The notes under the pieces are model-generated. The model was not told the DNA's origin, ran no database searches, and worked only from the letters and a program-made list of their open reading frames with translations. A stretch of DNA of 64,000 nucleotides from Albimonas sp036154955. GTDB lineage: Bacteria; Pseudomonadota; Alphaproteobacteria; Rhodobacterales; Rhodobacteraceae. The position numbers and the translations under genes are program-made. Positions within the stretch are counted from its first letter, which is position 1, and each line of letters starts with the position of its first letter. Location of the stretch: NCBI GenBank assembly GCA_036154955.1, contig JAYZWL010000078.1:62001-126000 (forward strand), read 5' to 3'. Shown here piece by piece: positions 40,803 to 48,748 of this stretch.

Positions 40803-41899
40803 CCGAACCGCTGGTGATCCTGCGCGACGTGGTCAAGCGCTACGACGACTTCACCGCTGTGAAGCGCATGACCCTGGAGATCGGGGCGGGAGAGTTCGTC
40901 GCCATCATGGGCCCCTCGGGCTGCGGCAAGACCACCACGCTGAGGATGCTGGCGGGGCTGGAGGCGCCGAGCGAGGGGGAGGTGGTGATCGGCGGGCGGG
41001 TGATGAACGACGTCCCCGTGCATGAGCGGGACACGCCGCTGGTCTGGCAGTCGCTGGCCCTGTTCCCGTTCCTCAACGCGCGCGAGAACGTGGAGTTCGG
41101 GTTGAAGATGCGCGGCGTTGCCCCGGCCGAGCGGCGGCGGCGCGCGCTCGACTGGCTCGACCGGCTGGGCATCGCCGAATTCGCCGAGCGCAATGTCGAG
41201 ACGCTCTCGGGCGGGCAGCGGCAGCGGGTGGCGCTGGCCCGCTCCCTGATCACCGAGCCCAAGCTGCTGCTGCTGGACGAGCCGCTGTCGGCGCTGGACG
41301 CGCATCTGGTGATCCGGATGCAGGGGGTGCTGACCCGGCTGCAGCGCGAACTGGGCATCGCCTTCGTCCATGTCACCCATTCCCAGTCCGAGGCCTTCGC
41401 CATGGCCGACCGGGTGGTGATCATGTCCCGGGGCGAGGTGGCTCAGGTCGGGGCGCCCCGCGACATCTACCGGGCGCCCGCCAACCGCTTCGTCGCGGAA
41501 TTCGTGGGGCGCAACAACATCCTCGCGGGGACCGTGGCGGCGGAGGGGCCGGGCGGCGGGCTGTTGCGCATCGACACCCCGCTCGGCCCCTTCGACGTGG
41601 TCGCCGACGCCGCCCCCCGCCCGCCGGGCGCGCGGGCCGATTTCGTGGTCGGCGCCGACCGGGTGGAGATCGGGCGCGAGGCCCGCCCCGGCGCCGTGCC
41701 CTGCACGCTGATTTCGGAGGAGTTCGTCGGCTCCGTCGTCACCCTGTTCCTGGAGGCCCCGGACGGGACCGAACTGAAGGTGCAGGCGCAGGAACGCGCG
41801 CTCGCCGCGCTCGACGCCGGCGCGGGGGGCGCGTTCTTCCTCGGCTGGGCGCCGGGGGACGCGCATCTGCTGCCGCCGGGCGCGGAGGGCGCGGCGTGA
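40799..41899 (+). CDS. PotA-like ABC transporter ATPase
   Basis: A 366-residue ATPase. Walker A GPSGCGKTT (about 38-46), Q-loop QSLALFP, signature LSGGQRQRVALARSL (about 137-151), Walker B LLLLDEPLSALD and the H-loop VTHSQSEA are intact. The C-terminal TOBE domain (about 240-360) is present. It drives the PotD/B/C-like uptake system. Overlaps the next gene by four bases. Confidence 0.94.
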   Translation: MTEPLVILRDVVKRYDDFTAVKRMTLEIGAGEFVAIMGPSGCGKTTTLRMLAGLEAPSEGEVVIGGRVMNDVPVHERDTPLVWQSLALFPFLNARENVEFGLKMRGVAPAERRRRALDWLDRLGIAEFAERNVETLSGGQRQRVALARSLITEPKLLLLDEPLSALDAHLVIRMQGVLTRLQRELGIAFVHVTHSQSEAFAMADRVVIMSRGEVAQVGAPRDIYRAPANRFVAEFVGRNNILAGTVAAEGPGGGLLRIDTPLGPFDVVADAAPRPPGARADFVVGADRVEIGREARPGAVPCTLISEEFVGSVVTLFLEAPDGTELKVQAQERALAALDAGAGGAFFLGWAPGDAHLLPPGAEGAA

Positions 41900-42777
41900 T
41901 CCTCAACCCGCCGCCCTGGCCTAACGGCGCCCGCTGCGCCTGCGCGATCACCTTCGACATGGACGCCGACGTGCTGATCCAGGTGGCGAAGCCGGCGGAC
42001 GGGCATGACCGGCTCTACCCCATCTCCATGGGCCGCTACGGGCCGATGGTGGCGATCCCGCGGATCCTGGAGACCTACCGGCTGCTGGGCCTCCGGCAAT
42101 CCTTCTTCATACCGGGCTGGTGCCTGCAGACCTATCCGGACGCGGTGGAGGCGATCCTGAAGGGCGGGCACGAGATCGGCCATCACGGCTGGCTGCACGA
42201 GGACCCGATCGAGGCGGGCGAGGGCCAGCGGGCGGCGTTCGAGAAGGCGCTCGACGCCCACCAGCGGATCTGCGGCGCGAAACCCCGCGGCTATCGCGGC
42301 CCGGTCTACAACATCAACCAGATGACCCTGGACCTGATCGCCGAACACGGGCTGGTCTATGACAGCTCGCTGATGGGCGATGACGTGCCATACGTGCTGC
42401 GCGCCGGGGGGCGCGAGATCTGGGAAATGCCTGTCCACTGGGGAACCGACGACTGGCCCCCCTTCGCCCATTACGCCGAGATCGGCTACATGATGCCGGT
42501 CCGCGGCCCCTCGGAAGGGCTGGCCGGGTTCTGGGAGGAGTTCGAGGCCGCCTATGCGGCCGGCGGCTTCTTCATGCTGATCGTGCATCCGTTCCTGACG
42601 GGGCGCCTCGCGCGCTGGGCGAAGGTCGAGGCCTGGCTGGAAGAGACGCTGAACAGCCGCGACGTGTGGTTCGCCCCGCTTGAGGATATCGTCGCCCATC
42701 TGTCCGCCGAACGCGCCGCCGGCCGCTGGTCGCCGCGGGTGGAGGACACGCCCTATTACCCCGGTCCCCAGACCTGA
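41896..42777 (+). CDS. Polysaccharide-deacetylase-family hydrolase (PuuE/cyclic-imide type)
   Basis: A 293-residue NodB-fold protein. Motif 1 is ITFDMDAD (about 17-24), motif 2 GHEIGHHGWLHED (about 91-103), and RGYRGPV plus IVHPFLTGR follow. These are the features of the bacterial subgroup that includes allantoinase PuuE and cyclic imidases, which hydrolyse cyclic ureides/imides rather than sugars. That fits the neighbouring amidohydrolase and cytosine deaminase. It overlaps the ATPase gene, so transport and hydrolysis are one operon. Confidence 0.82.
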   Translation: MILNPPPWPNGARCACAITFDMDADVLIQVAKPADGHDRLYPISMGRYGPMVAIPRILETYRLLGLRQSFFIPGWCLQTYPDAVEAILKGGHEIGHHGWLHEDPIEAGEGQRAAFEKALDAHQRICGAKPRGYRGPVYNINQMTLDLIAEHGLVYDSSLMGDDVPYVLRAGGREIWEMPVHWGTDDWPPFAHYAEIGYMMPVRGPSEGLAGFWEEFEAAYAAGGFFMLIVHPFLTGRLARWAKVEAWLEETLNSRDVWFAPLEDIVAHLSAERAAGRWSPRVEDTPYYPGPQT

Positions 42778-42797
42778 CCGACAGCCCGGAGGCCCCC

Positions 42798-43247
42798 ATG
42801 CTGACCGATACCGACCGCCGCTTCCTGCGCATCGCCTACGAGGAGGCGCTCGCGGGGTTCGAGGAAGGGGGCTGCCCCATCGGCTCGGTGCTGGCGCGGG
42901 GCGAGACGCTGGTCTCCCGCGGGCGGAACCAGCGGGTGCAGGGCGGCGACCCGATCGCGCACGGGGAGATGGACGCGCTCCGCAAGGCCGGGCGGCAGCG
43001 GACCTATCGGGACACCACGCTCTACACCTCGCTCAGCCCGTGCATGATGTGTTCGGGGACCATCGTGCAGTTCGGCATTCCCCGCGTGGTGGTGGCGGAG
43101 AACACCACCTTCGGCGGCAACGAGGATTTCCTCCGCGCCCGGGGCGTCGAGGTGATCGTGGCCGACGACCCCGACTGCATCGCCCTGATGACCCGGTTCA
43201 TCGAGGAGAAGCCGGAGCTCTGGGCCGAGGACATCGCGGAGGACTGA
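42798..43247 (+). CDS. Yeast-type cytosine deaminase-like enzyme
   Basis: A 149-residue zinc deaminase. Zinc and catalytic residues are His55-Gly-Glu57 (AHGEMDAL) and Cys82/Cys85 (PCMMC). HGE instead of HAE, and the ending RFIEEKPELWAEDIAED with Trp142 and Asp145, match the fungal FCY1 group, where the C-terminal Trp/Asp contact cytosine. Most bacteria use the unrelated CodA amidohydrolase for this reaction. It would convert cytosine or a related base to the keto form plus ammonia. Last gene of the transport/hydrolase operon; GGAGGCCC precedes ATG 42798. Confidence 0.82.
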   Translation: MLTDTDRRFLRIAYEEALAGFEEGGCPIGSVLARGETLVSRGRNQRVQGGDPIAHGEMDALRKAGRQRTYRDTTLYTSLSPCMMCSGTIVQFGIPRVVVAENTTFGGNEDFLRARGVEVIVADDPDCIALMTRFIEEKPELWAEDIAED

Positions 43248-43288
43248 GCCGGGCGGTGGACCGGGGTTTGGCCGGGGTCGGGCCGCGA

Positions 43289-43837
43289 TCAGGCGAAGGC
43301 CAGCGCCTCCCCCTCCGGCGGCATCACCTCGAAGATGTTGAGCGTGAGCGAGATCAGCGAGTAATAGCCGAGGATCCCGACCAGATCGACGACCCCGTCC
43401 TCGCCCAGCGCCGCCACGGCGCGGGCGTAGGCGGCGTCCGAGACCCGGCGCGCGGTCTGCGCCTCCAGCGCGAAGGCGTGGACGGCGGCCTCGTCCTCGG
43501 CGGCGAAGTCCGGGGTCTCGCCCAGGCGCAGCGCCTCGACGACCTCGGGCGCGAGGCCGCCGTCCAGCGCCGGGCCCTTGTGCGCCCACCATTCGAACTC
43601 CGCCTCCCAGACCCGGGCCATGGTCAGGATCGCCAGCTCCGACAGGCGCGGGGGCAGGGAGGTGCCGTATCGGCAATAGGCCCCCAGCTCCTGCGCCTTC
43701 GCCGCCAGTTCCGGGCGGCGCAGCCAGACCGCCAGCGGGCCCTCCACCTTGCCGCGGGGGCCCGACGCGATGGCGTCGTGCACCTCGCGCTGGCGGGGGG
43801 TCATGTCGGCGGGGGCGGGGGGCGCGATGCGGGGCAT
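43289..43837 (-). CDS. Carboxymuconolactone decarboxylase-family protein
   Basis: A 182-residue all-helical CMD-fold protein with PPRLSELAILTMARVWEAEFEWWAHKGPALDGGLAPEVVEAL (about 61-101) as the core. The redox CxxC of AhpD-like members is absent, so it is closer to CMD proper or to an uncharacterised branch. It is convergent with the cytosine deaminase gene, with 41 bases between stops. Role unknown. Confidence 0.8.
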   Translation of the reverse strand: MPRIAPPAPADMTPRQREVHDAIASGPRGKVEGPLAVWLRRPELAAKAQELGAYCRYGTSLPPRLSELAILTMARVWEAEFEWWAHKGPALDGGLAPEVVEALRLGETPDFAAEDEAAVHAFALEAQTARRVSDAAYARAVAALGEDGVVDLVGILGYYSLISLTLNIFEVMPPEGEALAFA

Positions 43838-44008
43838 TTCAGGGTCCGGTCCGGTTGCGGGAGGCGCAGGTTGCCCCGCCGCCGCGCCCGGGTCCAGCGC
43901 CCGATTTCAACCGGGATCGCGCCGGGGGCGACCCGCGCTTGTCCGCGATCCGCGTGGAATTGCGACCCGAAAGACAAAAAATCCTGATGCGTTCATGAAA
44001 AATATGCG

Positions 44009-44075
44009 ACATCAGCGATGTGTCCGCGCTGCGCCGGACCGTGACGACGCCATGTCGGCACGGTCCGGCGCAGCG
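44009..44075 (+). promoter_or_regulatory. Long perfect hairpin in the leader of the protease gene
   Basis: CGCTGCGCCGGACCGTG (44027-44043) pairs over all 17 bases with CACGGTCCGGCGCAGCG (44059-44075), and CGAC/GTCG adds four inner pairs. No T-run follows. A smaller palindrome ACATC-AGC-GATGT is at 44009-44021. The gap 43838-44173 holds no other feature. It may be a leader stem or a protein-binding site for the protease gene starting 98 bases later. Confidence 0.6.
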
Positions 44076-44173
44076 GGGCGTGAGGGCGCGCCGGCATGGC
44101 GCGGTCGCGTGCGATGGCCGGCCCGCCGGGGCGGAACCCGGGGGCGCGTATCTTGAAGAGGGGCGGGAATAGC

Positions 44174-45070
44174 ATGAATTTCAACGTCTTGCGCGCCGGT
44201 ATCGCGGCGGCGGGCCTCGCGCTGGTCAGCGCCGGTTCGGCGTCGGCGATCACGGTCGAGCCGCGGGTGTCCTCGATGGAGTCGCTGGTGGCGACGGCCT
44301 ACGGGTCGCTCGACATCGTGCTGAATTACACCGAGACGCCCGATCCGACCTATGCAGCGGCGTTTTCCGCGGCGGAGATGTTCTGGGAAAGCCAGATCGC
44401 CGGCTACCGGCAGGCGACCACCGCCGCCGCCGCCTCGGTCAACCCGCTGACCATCGACGTGACGCTGCACAATATCGACGGTCCGGGCAACATTCTGGGC
44501 GGCGCGGCGACCACGAATTACTGGAACGACACGATCTACAAGACCGCCGCGACGGGCGTGATGGAGTTCGACACCTCCGACCTGGGCTCGATGAGCTCGG
44601 AGCGGCTGGGGTTCCTGATCCTCCACGAGATGGCCCATGTGCTCGGCTTCAACCCGTTCATCTGGGAGCTGAACGGCGTCGTCTCCGGCTTCGTGGACGT
44701 GGCGGACCCGGGCGTGGACTATTACCTCGAATATATCGGGGAGGACGGGCTGGCCGCCTACAACATCGAGAACGGCTCCTCCGCCACCTTCATCGGGCTG
44801 GAGGACGAGGGCTCGTCCGGGACCCGCGGCGCGCACTGGAACGAGGAGACCTTCCTCGGGACCTTCTCCGACCAGGGCAATCCGGAGCTGATGACCGGCT
44901 GGCTCGGCGCCTCCGCCTACCTGTCGCAGACCACGCTGTTCTCGCTGCAGGACGTGGGCTGGGCGCTGGCGAGCTACGAGGTTCCGGTCCCGGCGGCGGG
45001 CGGCCTGCTGGCCGCGGCGCTGCTGGCGCTGGGCGGGATGCGCAGCCGGCGGCGCCGCGCGACGGCCTGA
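44174..45070 (+). CDS. Secreted leishmanolysin-like metalloprotease with C-terminal sorting tail
   Basis: A 298-residue secreted zinc peptidase. Signal peptide about 1-25 (cleavage after ASA). HEMAH (151-155) followed by VLGF is the HExxHxxG zinc site; the third ligand is His221 in RGAHWNE and the Met-turn is ELMTG (238-242), the M8 leishmanolysin arrangement. Residues 270-288 are VPVPAAGG plus a hydrophobic stretch, then an Arg cluster, which is the VPxPA-CTERM-type tail common in Rhodobacterales and predicted to be processed by an exosortase-like system. ATG 44174 is chosen for the signal peptide; an upstream start would destroy it. Confidence 0.85.
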   Translation: MNFNVLRAGIAAAGLALVSAGSASAITVEPRVSSMESLVATAYGSLDIVLNYTETPDPTYAAAFSAAEMFWESQIAGYRQATTAAAASVNPLTIDVTLHNIDGPGNILGGAATTNYWNDTIYKTAATGVMEFDTSDLGSMSSERLGFLILHEMAHVLGFNPFIWELNGVVSGFVDVADPGVDYYLEYIGEDGLAAYNIENGSSATFIGLEDEGSSGTRGAHWNEETFLGTFSDQGNPELMTGWLGASAYLSQTTLFSLQDVGWALASYEVPVPAAGGLLAAALLALGGMRSRRRRATA

Positions 45071-45100
45071 GCCGGGCGCCGGACCGCAGGACGATGCGAT

Positions 45101-45128
45101 GGGGCGGGCCGGCCGGGTCCGCCCCTTT
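45101..45128 (+). terminator. Terminator candidate after the protease gene
   Basis: GGGGCGG (45101-45107) pairs with CCGCCCC (45119-45125), with the palindrome CCGGCCGG in the loop, followed by TTTCGCG. It lies 31 bases after the stop. Confidence 0.5.
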
Positions 45129-45143
45129 CGCGTTCCGGAGGGG

Positions 45144-46220
45144 TCAGAGCGGCGGCAGGATGCGCCGCGCGCGCAGGTCGTCGAAGGTCTCGCGGAACAT
45201 GTCCTCGGTGTCCTGGCAGGCGTGGAATCCGGCCTGGCGCAGCTTGATGGTGCTGAGGATCTGCGGGTCGCGGGCCCGGGTTCCGGCATGGGCGAGGATG
45301 CGGTCGGCGTAGTGGTGGCTCTCGCCCAGCAGCCGGGCGAGGTCGGGGACGGCGAGCCCGTGGCGCGCGGCGATCCCGGCCCAGGCGGCGGCCTGCCCGG
45401 GCAGCCATCCGGCGAGCGACAGGGACGCGGGTTCGGCCGGCGCAGCCCCCAGCGCCTCGGCGATGGCGGGCCAGAGCCGGGTCCAGTCGGCGACGTCGCC
45501 ATTGGCGATGTTGAAGGTCTCCCGCGCCGCCGCGGGGGCCTCCGCCGCCCATTCCAGCGCCTTCGCCACCAGCCGCGCGTCCGCCGCCTCCCACAGATAG
45601 GCGGGCCCGCCGGGATAGGCGAAGGGGCGGCCGGTTTCGGCGCAGAGCGCGGCGAAGACGCCCAGCACCGGGGCGATGTTCATGGCGGACCCGGTGGCGC
45701 CCCCGAACACCACCTGCGGGCGCAGGATGGTCCAGTCCCAGGCCGCGCCCTCGGCCGCGGCGCGCAGGTGATCCTCCTGCAACCAGTAGAAATTCGGGTG
45801 GTCGTCGCGGGGCGCGCGCTCCTTCGCCGGAACGGAGATGCGGTGCAGGTGCCCGCCATAGGCCTTGGCGCCCTGCAGGACCGAGACGTGCCGCAGCCCG
45901 GACCGGGCGGCGAGCGGGTCGAGGAAGTTGGCGAACATCGCCCGGTTGGTCTCCATCTGTCCCGGGTCGGTCCAGCCGGCCACCAGCCCCGGCAGCTCAT
46001 AGAGCGCCGCATAGACCGCGTGGGTGACGCCGGAGAGGGAGGCGAGCGCGGCCGCCGTCCCCTCCCGGTCGGTCAGGTCGACGGCCAGCGGCGTGAGGTT
46101 GGGGCCCTGAGGGATCGGCCGGCGCGACAGGGCGATCACCCGCCAGCCCGAGGCGGCGAAGCGTTCGGCCGCGGCGCGGCCCACGACGCCGGTGGCCCCG
46201 GCGACGACGACGGTGTTCAT
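45144..46220 (-). CDS. PRISE-family SDR (progesterone 5-beta-reductase/iridoid synthase-like)
   Basis: A 358-residue extended SDR. The cofactor motif is VAGATGVVGRAAA (about 5-17), and NFYWLQEDHL matches the NFYYxxED motif of the PRISE family (plant iridoid synthase/progesterone reductase), where Tyr replaces the usual YxxxK site. Members reduce enones with NADPH. It begins at ATG 46220; upstream frame sequence is palindrome-rich intergenic DNA. The bacterial substrate is unknown. Confidence 0.8.
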   Translation of the reverse strand: MNTVVVAGATGVVGRAAAERFAASGWRVIALSRRPIPQGPNLTPLAVDLTDREGTAAALASLSGVTHAVYAALYELPGLVAGWTDPGQMETNRAMFANFLDPLAARSGLRHVSVLQGAKAYGGHLHRISVPAKERAPRDDHPNFYWLQEDHLRAAAEGAAWDWTILRPQVVFGGATGSAMNIAPVLGVFAALCAETGRPFAYPGGPAYLWEAADARLVAKALEWAAEAPAAARETFNIANGDVADWTRLWPAIAEALGAAPAEPASLSLAGWLPGQAAAWAGIAARHGLAVPDLARLLGESHHYADRILAHAGTRARDPQILSTIKLRQAGFHACQDTEDMFRETFDDLRARRILPPL

Positions 46221-46349
46221 GGCGATCCTCCCCACCCGTTGGCCGGTCAGGGGACCGCCCCCGCCGGCTCGCGTCTTGCGTCGAGGGCGGGGGGAGCGGT
46301 CGGGCCGGAGGCCGGGGCGATCCGCGGGGCGGAGGTGTCGCCGGCTGGG

Positions 46350-46438
46350 CGCCCCGGGCTTGGCCCGGGGCCTCGCGCGGGCGGCGGCCGGGAGGCCCCG
46401 GGTCAAGCCCGGGGCGCGCGGGTCAAGCCCGGGGCGCA
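46350..46438. repeat. Extragenic palindrome cluster: one inverted and two direct copies
   Basis: GCGCCCCGGGCTTGGCCCGG (from 46350) is the reverse complement of the unit found intact at 46392-46419 (GAGGCCCCGGGTCAAGCCCG ...); a shortened copy follows at 46420-46438. It fills most of the 295-base gap between the PRISE and CpdB-like genes. Other copies are at 31068 and 60177. Confidence 0.7.
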
Positions 46439-46515
46439 CGGGTGTAGACCGGCGCGCGCGGGTGGCGGCCGGGGCGTCGGCGCGCGGCGGGGGCGCCCCG
46501 GCCGCGCGCCATCGG

Positions 46516-48489
46516 TCAGAGCGTGATGCGGTAGCGGGCGAAGCCGTCGGCGCCGTCGCCCGCGGGTTCGATCCTCACGCCCTTGACCCCGGCCGCATAG
46601 GCGCGCCCTCCGGGGCCGGTGTCGAAGACCACCGTGGTTCCCGGCATCGGCGCGAAGGCCCAGTTGGCGTCGGCCGAGGGGTTGATGGTCCCCTGCTCGA
46701 CGATGTAGCGCACGATCACGTCGCGGTTGGTGTCGGGGCCCACGAAAATCACCTTGTCGTCGGCCACGCCCGGGAAATGCCCGCCGCCTCCCGCGCGGTA
46801 ATTGTTCGTCGCCACGACGAATTTCGCGGACCCGTCGATCGGCGCGCCGTTGTAGGTCAGCTCCTTGATCCGGCTCGCCTCCGGCGCGACCACGTTCCCG
46901 TCCTTGTCGTATTTCGCGGGCTGGGAGAGGTCGATCCGGTAGTCGACCCCGTCCATCACGTCGAAATTGTAGGAGGGGAAGCCGGGGTTGATGAGCGGCG
47001 CGTCCTGGGCGCCGGGGGTCACCTGATTGAAGATGCCGGCCGACATCTCCAGCCACTCCTTCACCGTGGCGCCGTCCACCAGCATCGCCCGCGCGGTGTT
47101 GGGATAGAGGTATAGGTCGGCCACGTTCTTGATGGCGATGGGACCGGCCTGAACTTCGGTGTAATAATCCGGGCCGCCGCGGCCGCCGGCCTTGAAGGGG
47201 GCGGCGGCGGACAGGATCGGCAGCCCCTCCCACTCGGTCCCCGCCATCATCTGCCGGATATACCAAGTCTGCGCCTGGCTCACGATCTGCACCGAGGGGT
47301 CGTCGGCCACCAGCGCGAAATAGGAGTGCAGCGGCGCCGAGGTCTCGCCCACCGCGCGGCGCACATAGGCGAGCGTCGCCTCATGATCGGCGCGCGCCGC
47401 GTCCTCCACCTTCGCCACGCTCTCGACCAGCGGGGTCACTTCACGGCCCTCGCGCGCGAAGATCGGCCGGGCCTCGGAGGTGGAGGCCACCACCTTCCAC
47501 GCGCCGCCGTCCTGCTCCAGCATCAGGTCGATCAGGCCCATATGGGAGCCCCAGAACCCCGCCATCACCCCCGGCTTGCCGTTCAGCAGGCCGCGGGCGT
47601 TGTCGAGCCCGGGCAGGCCCTCGTATTTCGGGCCGGGGAAATCGAGATGGCTGTGGCCGGTCACCACCGCGTCGATCCCCGCCACGGCGGCGAGCGGAAT
47701 GGCGGCGTTCTCCATCATCTCCGAGGCGCGGGCCGAGCCGATGCCGGTATGAGCCAGCGCCACCACGATGTCGGCCCCGGCCTCGCGCATCTCGGGGACC
47801 CAGGCCTCGGCGGCCTGGACGATGTCGCGGGTCTCGACGTTGCCTTCGAGGTGCTTCTTGTCCCAGGTCATGATCTGGGGGGGCGTGAAGCCGATCAGCC
47901 CGACCCTGAGGGTCCGGGTCCCGCCGGCGCCGTCGGTCACGGTCTGCTCGGTGATGACATAGGGCTTGAGCCAGGTGTCGTCCTGCCGGCCGGTCGCGGC
48001 CAGCTTGCCGCGGGCGAGGTTGGCGCAGACGAACGGGAAGTCGGCGCCGGCCAGGACCTTGTCCATGAAGCTCAGGCCGTAGTTGAATTCGTGATTGCCC
48101 AGCGTCGAACAGGCGTAGCCCAGCGTGTTCATCGCGGCGATGACCGGGTGCACGTCGCCGTCCCGCATCCCGCGCTCATAGGCGATGTAGTCGCCCATCG
48201 GGTTGCCCTGCAGGAAATCGCCGTTGTCGACCAGCATGGCGTTGGCGGCCTCTGCGCGCACGCCCTCGATCAGGGCGGCGGCGCGGGCGAGGCCCATCGT
48301 GTCGTTGGGCCGGTCCCCGTAATAGTCGTAGGGGAAGACATGCACGTGCAGGTCGGTGGTGGAGACGATGCGCAGATGCGCCTGGTTGGCGGCGGCGCGG
48401 GTCGCGAACGGGTGCAGCGCGATCATGGCGCCGGTCGCGGCGGCGGCGCCCAGCAGGCGGCGGCGGGTGAGGGCGGGCAGGGGGGACAT
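46516..48489 (-). CDS. cpdB: Periplasmic 2',3'-cyclic-nucleotide phosphodiesterase/3'-nucleotidase
   Basis: A 657-residue two-domain nucleotidase with a Tat-type leader (LTRRRLLGAAAATGAMIAL). The metallophosphatase domain has TTDLHVHVFPYDYYGD, NGDFLQGNPMGDY, TLGNHEFNYGLSF and GHSHLDFPG, all metal motifs. The C-terminal 5'-nucleotidase domain has FVVATNNYRAGGGGHFPG. It releases nucleosides from cyclic and 3' nucleotides in the periplasm. Length is usual (about 650). ATG 48489 is used for the leader; the upstream frame is not signal-like. Confidence 0.92.
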   Translation of the reverse strand: MSPLPALTRRRLLGAAAATGAMIALHPFATRAAANQAHLRIVSTTDLHVHVFPYDYYGDRPNDTMGLARAAALIEGVRAEAANAMLVDNGDFLQGNPMGDYIAYERGMRDGDVHPVIAAMNTLGYACSTLGNHEFNYGLSFMDKVLAGADFPFVCANLARGKLAATGRQDDTWLKPYVITEQTVTDGAGGTRTLRVGLIGFTPPQIMTWDKKHLEGNVETRDIVQAAEAWVPEMREAGADIVVALAHTGIGSARASEMMENAAIPLAAVAGIDAVVTGHSHLDFPGPKYEGLPGLDNARGLLNGKPGVMAGFWGSHMGLIDLMLEQDGGAWKVVASTSEARPIFAREGREVTPLVESVAKVEDAARADHEATLAYVRRAVGETSAPLHSYFALVADDPSVQIVSQAQTWYIRQMMAGTEWEGLPILSAAAPFKAGGRGGPDYYTEVQAGPIAIKNVADLYLYPNTARAMLVDGATVKEWLEMSAGIFNQVTPGAQDAPLINPGFPSYNFDVMDGVDYRIDLSQPAKYDKDGNVVAPEASRIKELTYNGAPIDGSAKFVVATNNYRAGGGGHFPGVADDKVIFVGPDTNRDVIVRYIVEQGTINPSADANWAFAPMPGTTVVFDTGPGGRAYAAGVKGVRIEPAGDGADGFARYRITL

Positions 48490-48691
48490 GGCGGCTCCGT
48501 TGGGGTCATCGCTCGGCTTCCGGGGCGGCGCGGGGCGTCGCCGCCGATCCCGAACCCGCGCGCGGCGCAGGTCAAGCGGGAAATCGCCGGCGCGCAGCAT
48601 GGAGGGGATGCATGACAGGCGCGCGACGGGACGGCGAGGCGGCGGGCGGAGGCGCGGCAGGCGGGAGGCGGCGCGGCGGACGCCGGACGCG

Positions 48692-48717
48692 AAAAGGGCG
48701 GACCCGAAGGCCCGCCC
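48692..48717 (-). terminator. Terminator of the homocysteine methyltransferase gene
   Basis: On the minus strand GGGCGGGCC pairs with GGTCCGCCC (one G-U) around a TTCG tetraloop, followed by TTTTCG. It lies 31 bases after the stop at 48749. Confidence 0.75.
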
Positions 48718-48748
48718 CGCCGTGATTTCCCGTTGCGTCGCGGGCCCG

